The position numbers and the translations under genes were made by a program. Positions 50,323 to 59,287 of a stretch of DNA of 64,000 nucleotides are shown here, piece after piece. The stretch lies in the NCBI GenBank assembly GCA_902801845.1, contig CADCJW010000008.1, forward strand, positions 57,047 through 121,046. The letters are read 5' to 3'. The notes beneath the pieces were generated by a model that searched no databases, was not told the DNA's origin, and saw only the letters and a list, made by a program, of their open reading frames with translations. The stretch is from an uncultured Eubacteriales bacterium. GTDB taxonomy: Bacteria > Bacillota > Clostridia > Christensenellales > CAG-138. The stretch's first letter is position 1. Each line of letters begins with the position of its first letter.

Positions 50323-52902
50323 ATGGAAAACAATCGGCCTCAGGGTCACGGCAAAAAAGTCGGCTCCGGCTCCGCCCATGTGGACAAGGGGGAAAAGGTA
50401 TCCTCCCGTCCCGTTGGCACCGGCAGCGGCCGCACGGGCAGCTTCGATCAGCGCCCCGGGGACAACAGGGCGGGGGGCGATCGGTCCAACGCCGGAAAGC
50501 TGGGTCTTTTGGCCCTGCTGATGATCCTGCCTAAGAAGTATCGGCGGCTCGCCTTGCTCGTCATCGCTGTGGTGGCGGTGCTGGGCGTGCTCAAAGGCGG
50601 CTGCGACAACCTCCTTCCTGGCAACGACGTGTCCTATTACCCGGACACGAACCAGGTCTCCCAGGCCACGGAGGTCCCGTACTATGCTACTCAGGCGCCG
50701 GTGGTCACCCAGGCTCCCGTCGTCACCCAGGCCCCCGTGTATACAGAGGCGCCGGTGGTGACGGCCGCTCCCGTGGTGGGCGAGGCCAGAAGCAAGCGGG
50801 TCGTCCCTCTGGGCAACGGACAGGACACCGTCACCGTCATGATCTACATGTGCGGCACGGATCTGGAGTCCAAGTACGGCATGGGCACCAGCGACCTCGG
50901 TGAAATGGTGAAGGCCACCATCTCCGACAGGGTGAACGTGATCGTGGAAACCGGCGGCTGCCGGGCCTGGAAGAACAACATCGTCTCCAGCTCCGTGAAC
51001 CAGATCTATCAGGTCCAGACCGGGGGCCTGAGGCGCCTGGAAGACAACTTCGGCACCGCCGCCATGACGGACCCGGACAATCTGGCCACCTTCATCCGCT
51101 ATTGCACCAAGAACTTCCCGGCCAACCGAAACATCCTCATCTTCTGGGATCATGGCGGCGGCTCCCTCTCCGGCTACGGCTACGACGAGAAACAGGGGAG
51201 CGGCTTCGGCACCTCCGCCGACACCATGACCCTGCCGGAGATCAACGCGGCCCTTAAGAAGGGCGGCTGCACCTTCGATTGGATCGGCTTCGACGCCTGC
51301 CTCATGGCCACGTTGGAGACCGCCCTGGTCTGCAACGACTATGCGGATTACATGATCGCCTCGGAGGAATCCGAGCCCGGCACCGGCTGGTACTACACCG
51401 ACTGGCTCACGCAGCTGTCGAAGAATACCTCCGCTTCCACGGAGAGCATCGGCAAGACCATCGTGGACACCTTCATCGCCGCCAGCCAGCGGGCGCAATC
51501 GAACGCACAGGTGACCTTGAGCGTGCTGGATCTGGCCAAGATGCAGGGCACCGTACCCGCGGCACTTCGTAACTTCTCCACCGCCACCACCTCCCTCATC
51601 AAGGGGGACGGGTATCGAAAGGTGGCGGAGGCCCGGGCCAACGTCCGTCAGTTCGCCCGCCAGAGCCGGATCAACCAGGTGGACATGATCGACCTGTGCG
51701 ATCGGATCGGCACCGCGGAGTCGAAGACGTTGGCCAGCGCGCTGAAGGGGTGCGTGGCCTACAACAAGACCACCATCTCCCGGGCCTACGGCGTGTCCAT
51801 CTATTTCCCCTATGAGTCTTTGAACGGCGTCAAGAGCGCCGTGAACACCTACAACAGCCTGGGCATCGACGCCGAGTACGCCAAGTGCATCCAGAGCTTC
51901 GCCAGCCTGGAGCAGGGCGGCCAGTTCGCCTCCTCCGCATCCCAGCAGCCCTACGGCTCCTACTCCTCCGGCGGGGATCTGTTGAGCACCCTGTTGGGCG
52001 GCCTCATGGACGGCGGCGCCTATAGTAGCTCCGGCGGCAGTTCCTACGGCAGCTCCCCCTACGGGTCCTCCTCGCCCCTGGGGTCGTTGCTGGGCCAGTA
52101 CACCACGGGCTCCGGCTCCGGCAGCTATTCCGCCGGCAACAGCGTGGACGCCTCCACCATCATGGACCTGTTGTCCGCCTTCTCCGGCCGGTCCATGCCG
52201 GCGGCCCTCGACTGGCTGGATACCGATCTCGTGGCCAGCAAGGCGGCGGACATCGCCCAAAATCATCTGGACCCCGCCCGGATCACCATCACCGATAAGA
52301 ACGGGCAGAAGACCCTGGTCCTCACCGACGAGGAGTGGGCCTTCATAGAGACCGCGGCCATGAACCTCTTCGTGGACGACGGCCAGGGCTACATCGACCT
52401 GGGGTACGACAACTACCTGACCTTCGATCAGGACAACGACCTGGTCCTGGGCTTCGACGGGACCTGGCTGTGCCTCAACGGTCATCCTGTGGCCTTCTAC
52501 ATGACCGAGGCAGGGGAGGAGGGCACCTTTGGCCGCATCCCCGCCCGGATCACCCGGAAGATCGACGGCCAGAGCGAGGAGCTGCTGGTGAACATCATGA
52601 TCTTCCTGGACCAGGAGGGCAACGTGGCCCTGCTGGGTGCCGATCCCCTCTATGCCGGGGAGACCGAGACCCAGGGCAAGGGCAGCATCCCTCTGGAGCC
52701 CGATGACAAGGTCCAGCTCCTCTGCGACTACTACACCTACGAGGGCGCCTATGAGGGCAGCTACACCCTGAGCGACGTGTTCACCTTGGGCAGCGATCCT
52801 GTGATCGAGTATCTGACCCTCGCCAACGCCGACATCAGCGTCAGCTACCGTCTCACGGACATCTACGGCAACGTGTACTGGACGCCGGCCTACCTCTACT
52901 GA
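50323..52902 (+). CDS. Clostripain-family (C11) cysteine protease, membrane-anchored
   Basis: 859 aa. A polar cytoplasmic start (1-68) and one membrane helix (about 69-88) precede a VTQAP repeat linker (about 120-155). The C11 protease domain follows: the catalytic His is in IFWDHGGGS (about H277) and Cys in GFDACLMATLET (about C326), with SEESEPGTGWYY shaping the specificity pocket. A Gly/Ser-rich linker (about 540-620, YGSSPYGSSSPLGS) leads to a C-terminal domain of unknown type. C11 enzymes are Arg/Lys-directed; some activate surface or quorum peptides. Strong promoter and terminator flank it. Confidence 0.9.
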   Translation: MENNRPQGHGKKVGSGSAHVDKGEKVSSRPVGTGSGRTGSFDQRPGDNRAGGDRSNAGKLGLLALLMILPKKYRRLALLVIAVVAVLGVLKGGCDNLLPGNDVSYYPDTNQVSQATEVPYYATQAPVVTQAPVVTQAPVYTEAPVVTAAPVVGEARSKRVVPLGNGQDTVTVMIYMCGTDLESKYGMGTSDLGEMVKATISDRVNVIVETGGCRAWKNNIVSSSVNQIYQVQTGGLRRLEDNFGTAAMTDPDNLATFIRYCTKNFPANRNILIFWDHGGGSLSGYGYDEKQGSGFGTSADTMTLPEINAALKKGGCTFDWIGFDACLMATLETALVCNDYADYMIASEESEPGTGWYYTDWLTQLSKNTSASTESIGKTIVDTFIAASQRAQSNAQVTLSVLDLAKMQGTVPAALRNFSTATTSLIKGDGYRKVAEARANVRQFARQSRINQVDMIDLCDRIGTAESKTLASALKGCVAYNKTTISRAYGVSIYFPYESLNGVKSAVNTYNSLGIDAEYAKCIQSFASLEQGGQFASSASQQPYGSYSSGGDLLSTLLGGLMDGGAYSSSGGSSYGSSPYGSSSPLGSLLGQYTTGSGSGSYSAGNSVDASTIMDLLSAFSGRSMPAALDWLDTDLVASKAADIAQNHLDPARITITDKNGQKTLVLTDEEWAFIETAAMNLFVDDGQGYIDLGYDNYLTFDQDNDLVLGFDGTWLCLNGHPVAFYMTEAGEEGTFGRIPARITRKIDGQSEELLVNIMIFLDQEGNVALLGADPLYAGETETQGKGSIPLEPDDKVQLLCDYYTYEGAYEGSYTLSDVFTLGSDPVIEYLTLANADISVSYRLTDIYGNVYWTPAYLY

Positions 52903-52913
52903 CACAAAGATGC

Positions 52914-52948
52914 AAAGCGAGCGTCCCGATCCCGGGACGCTCGCTTTT
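52914..52948. terminator. Intrinsic terminator after the clostripain-like gene
   Basis: AAGCGAGCGTCCCG (52915-52928) pairs with CGGGACGCTCGCTT (52932-52946), then TTGTATTG. Very stable. Confidence 0.92.
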
Positions 52949-52974
52949 GTATTGAAAAGGAATAGATTGCTTCT

Positions 52975-53036
52975 TTTGAGCTTTTCTTTTTCGGCACATT
53001 TTTCCTTTCACAGAAAAGAAAAAGGTGCATATAAAA
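52975..53036 (-). repeat. Intergenic palindromic element, copy 8 (module A only)
   Basis: GCACATTTTTCCTTTC (52994-53009) pairs with GAAAAGAAAAAGGTGC (53013-53028) with two mismatches. On the minus strand the tail GAAAAAGAAAAGCTCA follows. Oriented with the DUF1836 gene it trails. Confidence 0.78.
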
Positions 53037-53044
53037 TACACTCC

Positions 53045-53656
53045 TTACCGCCGCCCGCGTTTCGGCCCCACTTCGCTTTCCGGCTGCCCGTCCAGGGTCT
53101 CACCCTCCAGATGGACCAGCTTTTCCGTAAGGAGCTTGGAGAAGCCGGACACGATGGCGGAGGAGTAGATGAGCCGCTCCACGTCGGCGCTCTGGGCGTC
53201 GGGATTGTGCAGGACGTCGTCCGCAGCGGCCCGGACCAGCTTCACGAAGGCCAGGCAGATGTCGTGATGGGTCTTCACGTACCCCTCGTAGATGCGGCGC
53301 ACCTCCTCCTCGGGGAGGCCCAGGGGCAGCATCTTCTGGATGTAGGGGATGTTCACGCTCTGCTTCAGGGAGCAGACCATGATGAGATAGGCCATGTGGA
53401 CCCTGGTGTATTTTTTCTTGATGGGGGGCGGCATGATCTTCAGCCGCACGTAGTTGTTGATGATGCTGGCGGTGATGGCGGCGTTGCCGTGCTCATCCTC
53501 CGGCAAAAAGTTCAGATACCGCTGCAGCAGCATGACCACCTGATCCATGTACAGATCCATGTCCGGCAGCTCGTTCCACTGGGGCAGGCGAAAACTGTTG
53601 AGATAGTTCTCCCACCGGCGCAGCTTGGTGCCGATGAGCTTCACGTCGTAGGCCAT
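53045..53656 (-). CDS. DUF1836 domain protein
   Basis: 203 aa. The DUF1836 family features are PQWNELPDMDLYMDQVVMLLQRYL, then ITASIINNYVRLKIMPPPIKKKYTRVHMAYLIMVCSLKQ, the latter helix-turn-helix-like. The family is widespread in Clostridia as putative regulators. Start ATG 53656 was preferred; a GTG at 53665 sits too close to GGAG. The Arg/Lys-rich C-terminus is GPKRGRR. Confidence 0.88.
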   Translation of the reverse strand: MAYDVKLIGTKLRRWENYLNSFRLPQWNELPDMDLYMDQVVMLLQRYLNFLPEDEHGNAAITASIINNYVRLKIMPPPIKKKYTRVHMAYLIMVCSLKQSVNIPYIQKMLPLGLPEEEVRRIYEGYVKTHHDICLAFVKLVRAAADDVLHNPDAQSADVERLIYSSAIVSGFSKLLTEKLVHLEGETLDGQPESEVGPKRGRR

Positions 53657-53686
53657 GTCATTCACGTCTCCTAATATGTTGTATTA

Positions 53687-53715
53687 AGTATACTCTCTTG
53701 TTGGGGATTTTGCAA
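53687..53715 (-). promoter_or_regulatory. Promoter of the DUF1836 gene
   Basis: On the minus strand TTGCAA (53715-53710), a 17-bp spacer and TATACT (53692-53687). Confidence 0.75.
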
Positions 53716-53759
53716 GGCTGTGTCTGCAATTTGACCATCGTGACAATTTTGTGAACCCC

Positions 53760-53788
53760 TTGACATGGTAAAATTGACGCTGTAATAT
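53760..53788 (+). promoter_or_regulatory. Promoter of degV
   Basis: TTGACA (53760-53765), a 17-bp spacer and TAATAT (53783-53788) in an AT-rich run. Confidence 0.65.
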
Positions 53789-53821
53789 AATATTAGATAT
53801 TAGATGAAGAAGCGATTTGCC

Positions 53822-54700
53822 ATGGGAATTCATATTTGGACGGATACTTCGGCCAACCTTCCGGCTGCCCTGTGCAAGAAGCTGGGCATCGGCGTACTGC
53901 CCTTTCATTTTATGCGGAACGGCGGCAAGGAGGAATGCTGCCTGGATACGGATGCCTTTCCTTACGATGAATATTATGAGGCGCTGAAGGCCGGCGGCAC
54001 GGCCACCACCTCCATGATCAATCCCGAGGCCTATCGGCAGGTCTTTGAAAAGGAGGCAAAAGCCGGGAACGACGTGCTTTACATCGGCATGTCCTCCGGC
54101 ATCAGCGGCGCCTACGACGCCTCGGCTCTGGCGGCCCGGGAGGTGGGGGAGGAGTATCCCGACCGAAAGATCGTGGCCTTCGACACCAAAGGCGCTTCCC
54201 TGGGGGAGGGCCTGCTGGTGCTGGCGGCGGAGAAGCTGCAGAAGGCCGGGGCGGACCTGAGCCGGATCCTGGGGGAGCTGGATCGGCTCCGGACCCACAT
54301 GATGCAGATCTTCACCGTGGACGACCTTATGTATCTCAGGCGGGGCGGCCGCATCTCCCGCATGAAGGCGGTCATTGCCTCCGTGCTGAACATCAAGCCG
54401 GTGCTCCGGGGGGATGAGGAGGGCCGTATCGTGGTCACCAACAAGGCCGTGGGCCGCAAGGCCGCCATCCGGGCCTTGGCCGACGATCTGGTGGAGAATA
54501 TCGACGCAAAGGATGCCTGCGGGGTGGGCATCGCCCAGGCGGGCTGCGGCAAGGACGCGGAGACCCTCATCCGCCGCATCCGGGAAAAGCTGCCCAACCT
54601 GCCCATTCTCACCGTACCCTATGAGCCCGTCACCGGCAGCCACGTAGGCCCCGGCGCCCTGGCCCTCTTCTACATCAGCCGTACCCCGCGGGCGGTATAA
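53822..54700 (+). CDS. degV: DegV family fatty-acid-binding protein
   Basis: 292 aa. GIHIWTDTSANLP at the start and MSSGISGAYDASALAA are DegV signatures; VDDLMYLRRGGRISRMKA and PYEPVTGSHVGPGALALFYI complete the fold. DegV/FakB proteins bind a fatty acid for phosphorylation by FakA. ATG 53822 fits family starts and follows GAAGAAG; an ATG 18 bp upstream is in frame but without a ribosome site. Confidence 0.92.
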   Translation: MGIHIWTDTSANLPAALCKKLGIGVLPFHFMRNGGKEECCLDTDAFPYDEYYEALKAGGTATTSMINPEAYRQVFEKEAKAGNDVLYIGMSSGISGAYDASALAAREVGEEYPDRKIVAFDTKGASLGEGLLVLAAEKLQKAGADLSRILGELDRLRTHMMQIFTVDDLMYLRRGGRISRMKAVIASVLNIKPVLRGDEEGRIVVTNKAVGRKAAIRALADDLVENIDAKDACGVGIAQAGCGKDAETLIRRIREKLPNLPILTVPYEPVTGSHVGPGALALFYISRTPRAV

Positions 54701-54707
54701 TGAACTT

Positions 54708-54739
54708 AAAAAAGGAGCCGCCTCTCGGCGGCTCCTTTT
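54708..54739. terminator. Bidirectional terminator after degV
   Basis: AAAAAGGAGCCGCC (54710-54723) pairs with GGCGGCTCCTTTT (54728-54738). T- and A-runs flank both sides. Confidence 0.9.
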
Positions 54740-54750
54740 GCGTGTCGCGG

Positions 54751-55602
54751 TTACGGATTGTTGGAAGTGATGGCCGGCGTGTCGGTGAGGCTGCTGTCGG
54801 CGGCCCGCTTGGCGCAGAAGCTGCACAGCTCGCCCCGGTTGTTCTCCCAGGCTTCCTGGAGGGAGGTCTGGTGCAGGTTCTCCGCGGCGGTGTTGGTCAG
54901 GGCCTGGCAGTCGCCGTAAAGGTGATACTTCTTGCCGTAGGTGGTCCAGAAGCAGCCGTCCGGATCCTGGGCGTCGATGTTGTACTCCTGGGTGATCTTG
55001 TCCACCTCGTCCTGGGTCACGGGATGGTAGTCAGCGGAGACGCCGCCCACCAGGAGTGTAATGGCGGCCAGGGCCGCGATGGCGATCTTCTTCGTTTTGG
55101 CGTCCAGCTTGTCGTTCTTCAAAATCAGCACGAGACCGATGACGAAGAAGATGAGGAAGGCCATGATGAGCCCCAGCTGGTTCCAGATGAATTGGGCGAT
55201 CTTGTTGTGGGACTTGACGGGGTGGATGTGGTTGGCCTTCTTCCACAGCAGGGCGGCGCCGATGCACAGGGCCACGGCCACCACGATATCCACGATCATG
55301 GGCGTGTAGTTCTTCAGCACCAGCATCCGCATGGCGCCGAAGGGCAGCTCCAGATCCCCGATCTGGGGCAGATACATGGCCACGATGGCGAGAGCCCACA
55401 TGACGAACGCGAGCACCCGCAGCAGGACCGTGTTCTTCTTTTTGCCGGTCTCCTGCTCCTCCATCTGGGCCAGGGCCGCCTTCAGAGCGGCGGCGGAGGG
55501 CTTCTTCGCTTCCGCAGGCTCAGCTTTCTTGGCCGGCGCCTTCTTGGCGGGCTCCTTTTTTTCTTCCGCTTTGGCGGTCTTAGCTTTCTTTTCCTCTTCC
55601 AA
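54751..55602 (-). CDS. Membrane protein with Lys/Ala-rich N-terminus and C-terminal Cys/His motif
   Basis: 283 aa from a TTG start at 55602 (ribosome site AAGGGGG); no ATG fits better. Residues 1-50 are Lys/Glu/Ala/Pro rich. Four membrane helices follow (about 60-75, 95-115, 140-160, 168-185). The C-terminus has GKKYHLYGDCQAL, then LCSFC, the YHxxxC...CxxC arrangement seen at the end of secreted nucleases and other surface proteins, probably a metal-binding fold. Function unknown. It converges on degV. Confidence 0.75.
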   Translation of the reverse strand: MEEEKKAKTAKAEEKKEPAKKAPAKKAEPAEAKKPSAAALKAALAQMEEQETGKKKNTVLLRVLAFVMWALAIVAMYLPQIGDLELPFGAMRMLVLKNYTPMIVDIVVAVALCIGAALLWKKANHIHPVKSHNKIAQFIWNQLGLIMAFLIFFVIGLVLILKNDKLDAKTKKIAIAALAAITLLVGGVSADYHPVTQDEVDKITQEYNIDAQDPDGCFWTTYGKKYHLYGDCQALTNTAAENLHQTSLQEAWENNRGELCSFCAKRAADSSLTDTPAITSNNP

Positions 55603-55652
55603 AGTCGAATTCCCCCTTATGAAAATGCACCATATATTCTATGGATGCATGC

Positions 55653-55681
55653 AGTATACCACAAGGGATGGTGTGTTGCAA
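55653..55681 (-). promoter_or_regulatory. Promoter of the 54751-55602 gene
   Basis: On the minus strand TTGCAA (55681-55676), a 17-bp spacer and TATACT (55658-55653). Confidence 0.75.
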
Positions 55682-55722
55682 TGCGTTATGAAACAAAATC
55701 TGCTAAATTTTCTCGGTCCGCA

Positions 55723-55751
55723 TTGATATTTTCTCGTAAATGTGGTATTTT
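55723..55751 (+). promoter_or_regulatory. Promoter of the DUF937-like gene
   Basis: TTGATA (55723-55728), a 17-bp spacer and TGG-TATTTT (-10 at 55746-55751, extended). Confidence 0.6.
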
Positions 55752-55781
55752 TATGCTATCTTGGAAAGGAGATTCTCAAAG

Positions 55782-56798
55782 ATGGATTCCATTCTCACTT
55801 TATTGGATGATTCTACCCTGCAAAGCATCGCCAACTCCGCCGGCCAGGGCGTTACGAAACAGCAGGTGGAGGACGTGCTCAACTCCGTCCTGCCCACCAT
55901 CGAAAAGGACACCGCTTCCGGCGCCATCGTGAGCCGGGCCGCGGCGGCCCAACAGGAGACTGTCACCCGGGGCGGCACCCGGGCGGGGGGCATGGACCTG
56001 CTGGGCATGCTGCTGGGCGGGAACGCCGCCACGGCCACCCAGAGCGCGGCCAACAGCGCCAATGTATCCAGCGGCCAGGCCAGCAGCATTTTGAAGATCG
56101 CCGCGCCGATCCTTCTGTTCCTGCTCCTCAAGAATTCCGGCAGCTCCAGTCAGCAAAGCGGCGGCGGGCTCCTGGGTTCCCTCCTGGGCGGCGGCTCCAG
56201 CCAAAGCTCCGGCGGCGGCCTTTTGGGCTCCCTGCTGGGCGGCGGTTCCGGCCAGAGCTCCGGCGGCCTGCTGGGCTCCCTCTTGGGCGGCGGGCAGTCC
56301 ACGCAGCAGCAATCCAGCGGCGGCGATTCCCTGCTGGGCATGCTCCTGGGCGGTGGCGACGCGGACACCAACGCGGGCAGCAGCCTGCTGGGCTCTTTGC
56401 TGGGTGACAGCACCCCCAGCCAGTCGGCGCAATCGTCCGCCGGCGGCGGCTCCCTCCTTGGCAGCTTGCTGGGCGGCGGGTCCGGCCAGAGTTCCGGCGG
56501 CGGCTCTCTGCTCGGCTCCCTTCTGGGCGGCTCCAGCCAAAGCAATACGGCCGCTTCCAACGGCGGCGGCAGCCTTCTTGGGTCCCTGGTGAACCTGCTG
56601 GGGGACGATACCCCTGTCCAGACCCAGGCCGACACCTCCACGGGCAAGAAAAAGAAGACCACTACGGCGAAGAAACCTGCCGCTTCGGCCAAGACCTCCA
56701 CGGCGAAGAAGCCCGCCGCTTCGGCTAAGACTTCCACCGCCAAGCGGCCTGCATCTTCCGCGAAGAAGCCTGCCTCCGGCAAAAAGACCAGCAAATAA
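55782..56798 (+). CDS. DUF937-like protein with Gly/Leu repeats and histone-like tail
   Basis: 338 aa. The N-terminal 100 residues resemble DUF937 (SILTLLDDSTLQSIANSAG, QVEDVLNSVLPTIEKD). A hydrophobic patch (KIAAPILLFLLLKN) follows, then about nine units of the form GGG-LLGSLLGGG-SSQSS (120-290). The C-terminus is a KKPAASAKTSTA-type Lys/Ala/Pro repeat, as in bacterial histone-like proteins. Start 55782 follows GGAAAGGAG; a longer frame from 55740 has no ribosome site. The ABC exporter gene begins 15 bp downstream. Confidence 0.8.
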   Translation: MDSILTLLDDSTLQSIANSAGQGVTKQQVEDVLNSVLPTIEKDTASGAIVSRAAAAQQETVTRGGTRAGGMDLLGMLLGGNAATATQSAANSANVSSGQASSILKIAAPILLFLLLKNSGSSSQQSGGGLLGSLLGGGSSQSSGGGLLGSLLGGGSGQSSGGLLGSLLGGGQSTQQQSSGGDSLLGMLLGGGDADTNAGSSLLGSLLGDSTPSQSAQSSAGGGSLLGSLLGGGSGQSSGGGSLLGSLLGGSSQSNTAASNGGGSLLGSLVNLLGDDTPVQTQADTSTGKKKKTTTAKKPAASAKTSTAKKPAASAKTSTAKRPASSAKKPASGKKTSK

Positions 56799-56813
56799 AG
56801 GGGGGCATATCCC

Positions 56814-58673
56814 ATGGCAGGTCCGGGCGGGCATTTCGGCCCCAGAGGCTTCCTCACCGAGGAAGAAAAGCAAAATATGCCCCGGGTCACCGGGGCTTTG
56901 ATTCGTCGCATCCTGAGCTATCTCAAGCCCTATTGGGTCCAATTCGCCCTGGTGTTCGTCACCATCCTCCTTTCCTCGGTGGTGGGGTTATTGCCCTCCA
57001 TCATCACGGGGCGGATCGTGGACGAGGCCCTGATCGGGCGGAACATGCAGCTGCTCATCCAGCTGCTTTTGATGGCTCTCGCTACCCTGGCCGTGTCCCA
57101 GGTGGTCAACGTGCTCTCCGGCTATATCTCCGCCTGGATCAGCCGCCGCATCATCTTCGACATGAAGAACCAGATGTACGACCATCTGCAGCACATGCCC
57201 CACGCCTTCTTTACCTCGGAGAAGCAGGGGGACATCATCACCCGCATGAACAGCGACATCGGCGGCGTGTCCTCCGTGATCTCCGGGACCTTGACCAGCA
57301 TCGTGAGCAACGTGGCCACCGTGGTCACCACCCTGGTGGCCCTGTTCTCCATGAGCTGGAAGCTGGCCTGCGTGGGCATTTTGGTGATTCCGCTGCTGAT
57401 CCTCCCCACCCGGAGCGTGGGCAGGACCCGTTGGAAGCTGCTCACCGACAGCCAGGCCAAGAACGACGAGATGAACCAGCTCATCAACGAGACCCTGTCT
57501 GTCTCGGGCTCCCTTCTGGTGAAGCTTTTCACCCGGGAAAAGCGGGAGTACGAGCGGTTCGTAGCCGTCAACGAGGAGGTCACACAGCTCGCCTTGAAGG
57601 AGGAGCGCAGCGGCCGCTGGTTCCGGGTGGTCATGGGCATGTTCACCCAGATCGGCCCCTTGCTCATCTACTTCGCCGGCGGCATCTTCATCATCAACAA
57701 CCTGGACACCGCCCTTACCGTCGGTACCGTCACCGCCACCGTGGCCCTCATCAACCGGCTCTATCGGCCCGTGGAGAGCCTGCTCAACGTGCAGGTGGAT
57801 TTCACCCGGTCCTTAGCCCTCTTCTCCCGCATCTTCGATTATTTCGACCGGGAGATCGCCATCGCCACTCCGGAAAAGACCCTGACGCCCACCTTCGAGG
57901 GGGCGGACATCCGCTTCTACCACGTGCGCTTCGGCTATGAGCCGGAGAAGGAGATATTGAAGGACATCGACTTCACCGTGCCCGCCAGCAAGATGTACGC
58001 CATCGTGGGCCCCTCGGGTAGCGGGAAATCCACCATCATCAACCTGATCCCCCGGCTCTACGACGTATGGGGCGGGGCGGTGACCATCGGCCGCATCGAT
58101 GTGCGGGATATGGACCTGACCTATCTTAGGAGCCAGATCGGCATGGTGACCCAGGACACCTATCTGTTCAACGGCACCATCCGGGAGAACCTGCTCTATG
58201 CTAAGGAGGACGCCACGGAGGAGGAGCTTGTCGCGGCCTGCAAGGCGGCCAGCATCCACGACTTCATCCTGGCCCAGCCCGATGGGTACGAGACCGTGGT
58301 GGGCAATCGGGGATTGAAGCTCTCCGGCGGGGAGAAGCAACGGCTCTCCATCGCCCGGGTGATCCTGAAGGACCCCAAGATCCTCATTTTGGACGAGGCC
58401 ACCTCGGCCCTGGACTCCATCTCCGAAAGCGCCATCCAGGACGCTCTGGTATCCCTGATGGCGGGCAGGACCAGCATCGTCATTGCCCACCGGCTCTCCA
58501 CCATCCTGGCGGCGGACGAGATCTTGGTCCTTTCAAACGGCGTCATCCAGGAGCGGGGCACCCACGATGCACTCCTTGCCCAGGGCGGCGTCTACAAGGA
58601 GCTGTACGAGACCCAGTTCAAGCTGGTGTTGGATCGGGAGATGGAAAAGCAGAAGGAAACCATGCAGGATTGA
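56814..58673 (+). CDS. ABC exporter, fused permease-ATPase
   Basis: 619 aa half-transporter that should homodimerise. Six membrane helices lie in residues 35-340, with the coupling segment FDMKNQMYDHLQHM typical of the multidrug/lipid exporter class. The ATPase has Walker A GPSGSGKST (about 399), Q-loop MVTQDTYLF, signature LSGGEKQRLSIAR (about 502), Walker B ILILDEATSALD and H-loop IAHRLST. No peptidase domain is present. Located 15 bp after the DUF937-like gene, so the two are likely co-expressed. Substrate unknown. Confidence 0.93.
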   Translation: MAGPGGHFGPRGFLTEEEKQNMPRVTGALIRRILSYLKPYWVQFALVFVTILLSSVVGLLPSIITGRIVDEALIGRNMQLLIQLLLMALATLAVSQVVNVLSGYISAWISRRIIFDMKNQMYDHLQHMPHAFFTSEKQGDIITRMNSDIGGVSSVISGTLTSIVSNVATVVTTLVALFSMSWKLACVGILVIPLLILPTRSVGRTRWKLLTDSQAKNDEMNQLINETLSVSGSLLVKLFTREKREYERFVAVNEEVTQLALKEERSGRWFRVVMGMFTQIGPLLIYFAGGIFIINNLDTALTVGTVTATVALINRLYRPVESLLNVQVDFTRSLALFSRIFDYFDREIAIATPEKTLTPTFEGADIRFYHVRFGYEPEKEILKDIDFTVPASKMYAIVGPSGSGKSTIINLIPRLYDVWGGAVTIGRIDVRDMDLTYLRSQIGMVTQDTYLFNGTIRENLLYAKEDATEEELVAACKAASIHDFILAQPDGYETVVGNRGLKLSGGEKQRLSIARVILKDPKILILDEATSALDSISESAIQDALVSLMAGRTSIVIAHRLSTILAADEILVLSNGVIQERGTHDALLAQGGVYKELYETQFKLVLDREMEKQKETMQD

Positions 58674-58687
58674 ATCAGGTCTGCATG

Positions 58688-58722
58688 CAAAAAGCCCCTC
58701 GCTGTATGCGAAGGGCTTTTGT
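58688..58722. terminator. Terminator after the ABC exporter
   Basis: AAAAAGCCC (58690-58698) pairs with GGGCTTTTG (58713-58721), with CGC/GCG inside the loop. Also serves the convergent P-loop gene. Confidence 0.82.
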
Positions 58723-58735
58723 GGTTTTGGCCATT

Positions 58736-59287
58736 TCAGAGGGCAAATCTGTCCTTGATCATCTGTGCCACGGCAGCGGCGGGGAGGTCGGTGTTCTCGA
58801 TGCGCAGGTAGTTCTCAAAGGGGATCTCCCCCGGGTAGCTGACGCAGCGATGAGTAGCGTCGTCCCGCAGCAGGCGCCGGTTGGAGGTGTCCACGTCCCG
58901 CTTGGAGGGCTTGTGTTTCAAGCGATTCTCCGTCTGGTTCCGCTGGAGGCGGACCTCCTGGGGCGCGATCAGCTCCACGTAATAGAACTCCGTGCCGTAG
59001 GGGGCGAAGATGCTCTTTACATGTTCCAAATAGTCCCAATCGCTCTGCATATCGAACGCCATCAAATAGGTGAAGATGAGGCCGTAGTTTTTCGAGGCGG
59101 CGAAGCGCTGGAAAATCAGCTCCCGCATGTCGTTGATGAGCTGTCCGTCGAAATGGCCCATGATTTCCAGAACGGGCTCGATGGTCATATGGTTGTGGAA
59201 GAGCCTTAGGTCGGTGATCTTCATGAGCTCCTGGCCAACGGTCATCTTGCCCACGGCGGCGTCGCCGAGAATAAAAACCAGTTTCAT
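58736..59287 (-). CDS. P-loop nucleotide kinase-like protein
   Basis: 183 aa. The P-loop is GDAAVGKMT (8-16). LRLFHNHMTIEPVLEIMGHFDG and the later LKHKPSKRDVDTSNRRLLRDDA give a shape like shikimate/adenylate-type kinases, with a lid region rich in Arg. The substrate is unknown. ATG 59287 overlaps the stop of the Nudix-fRMsr gene by 4 bp. Last gene of the five-gene operon led by lysR. Confidence 0.82.
   Translation of the reverse strand: MKLVFILGDAAVGKMTVGQELMKITDLRLFHNHMTIEPVLEIMGHFDGQLINDMRELIFQRFAASKNYGLIFTYLMAFDMQSDWDYLEHVKSIFAPYGTEFYYVELIAPQEVRLQRNQTENRLKHKPSKRDVDTSNRRLLRDDATHRCVSYPGEIPFENYLRIENTDLPAAAVAQMIKDRFAL

Noticed and set aside
49456..52905. 1149-codon open frame on the minus strand opposite the clostripain gene
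   Set aside because: It is the mirror of a GC-rich coding gene with strong third-position bias, has no recognisable domain and no ribosome site. The plus-strand gene has clear catalytic motifs.
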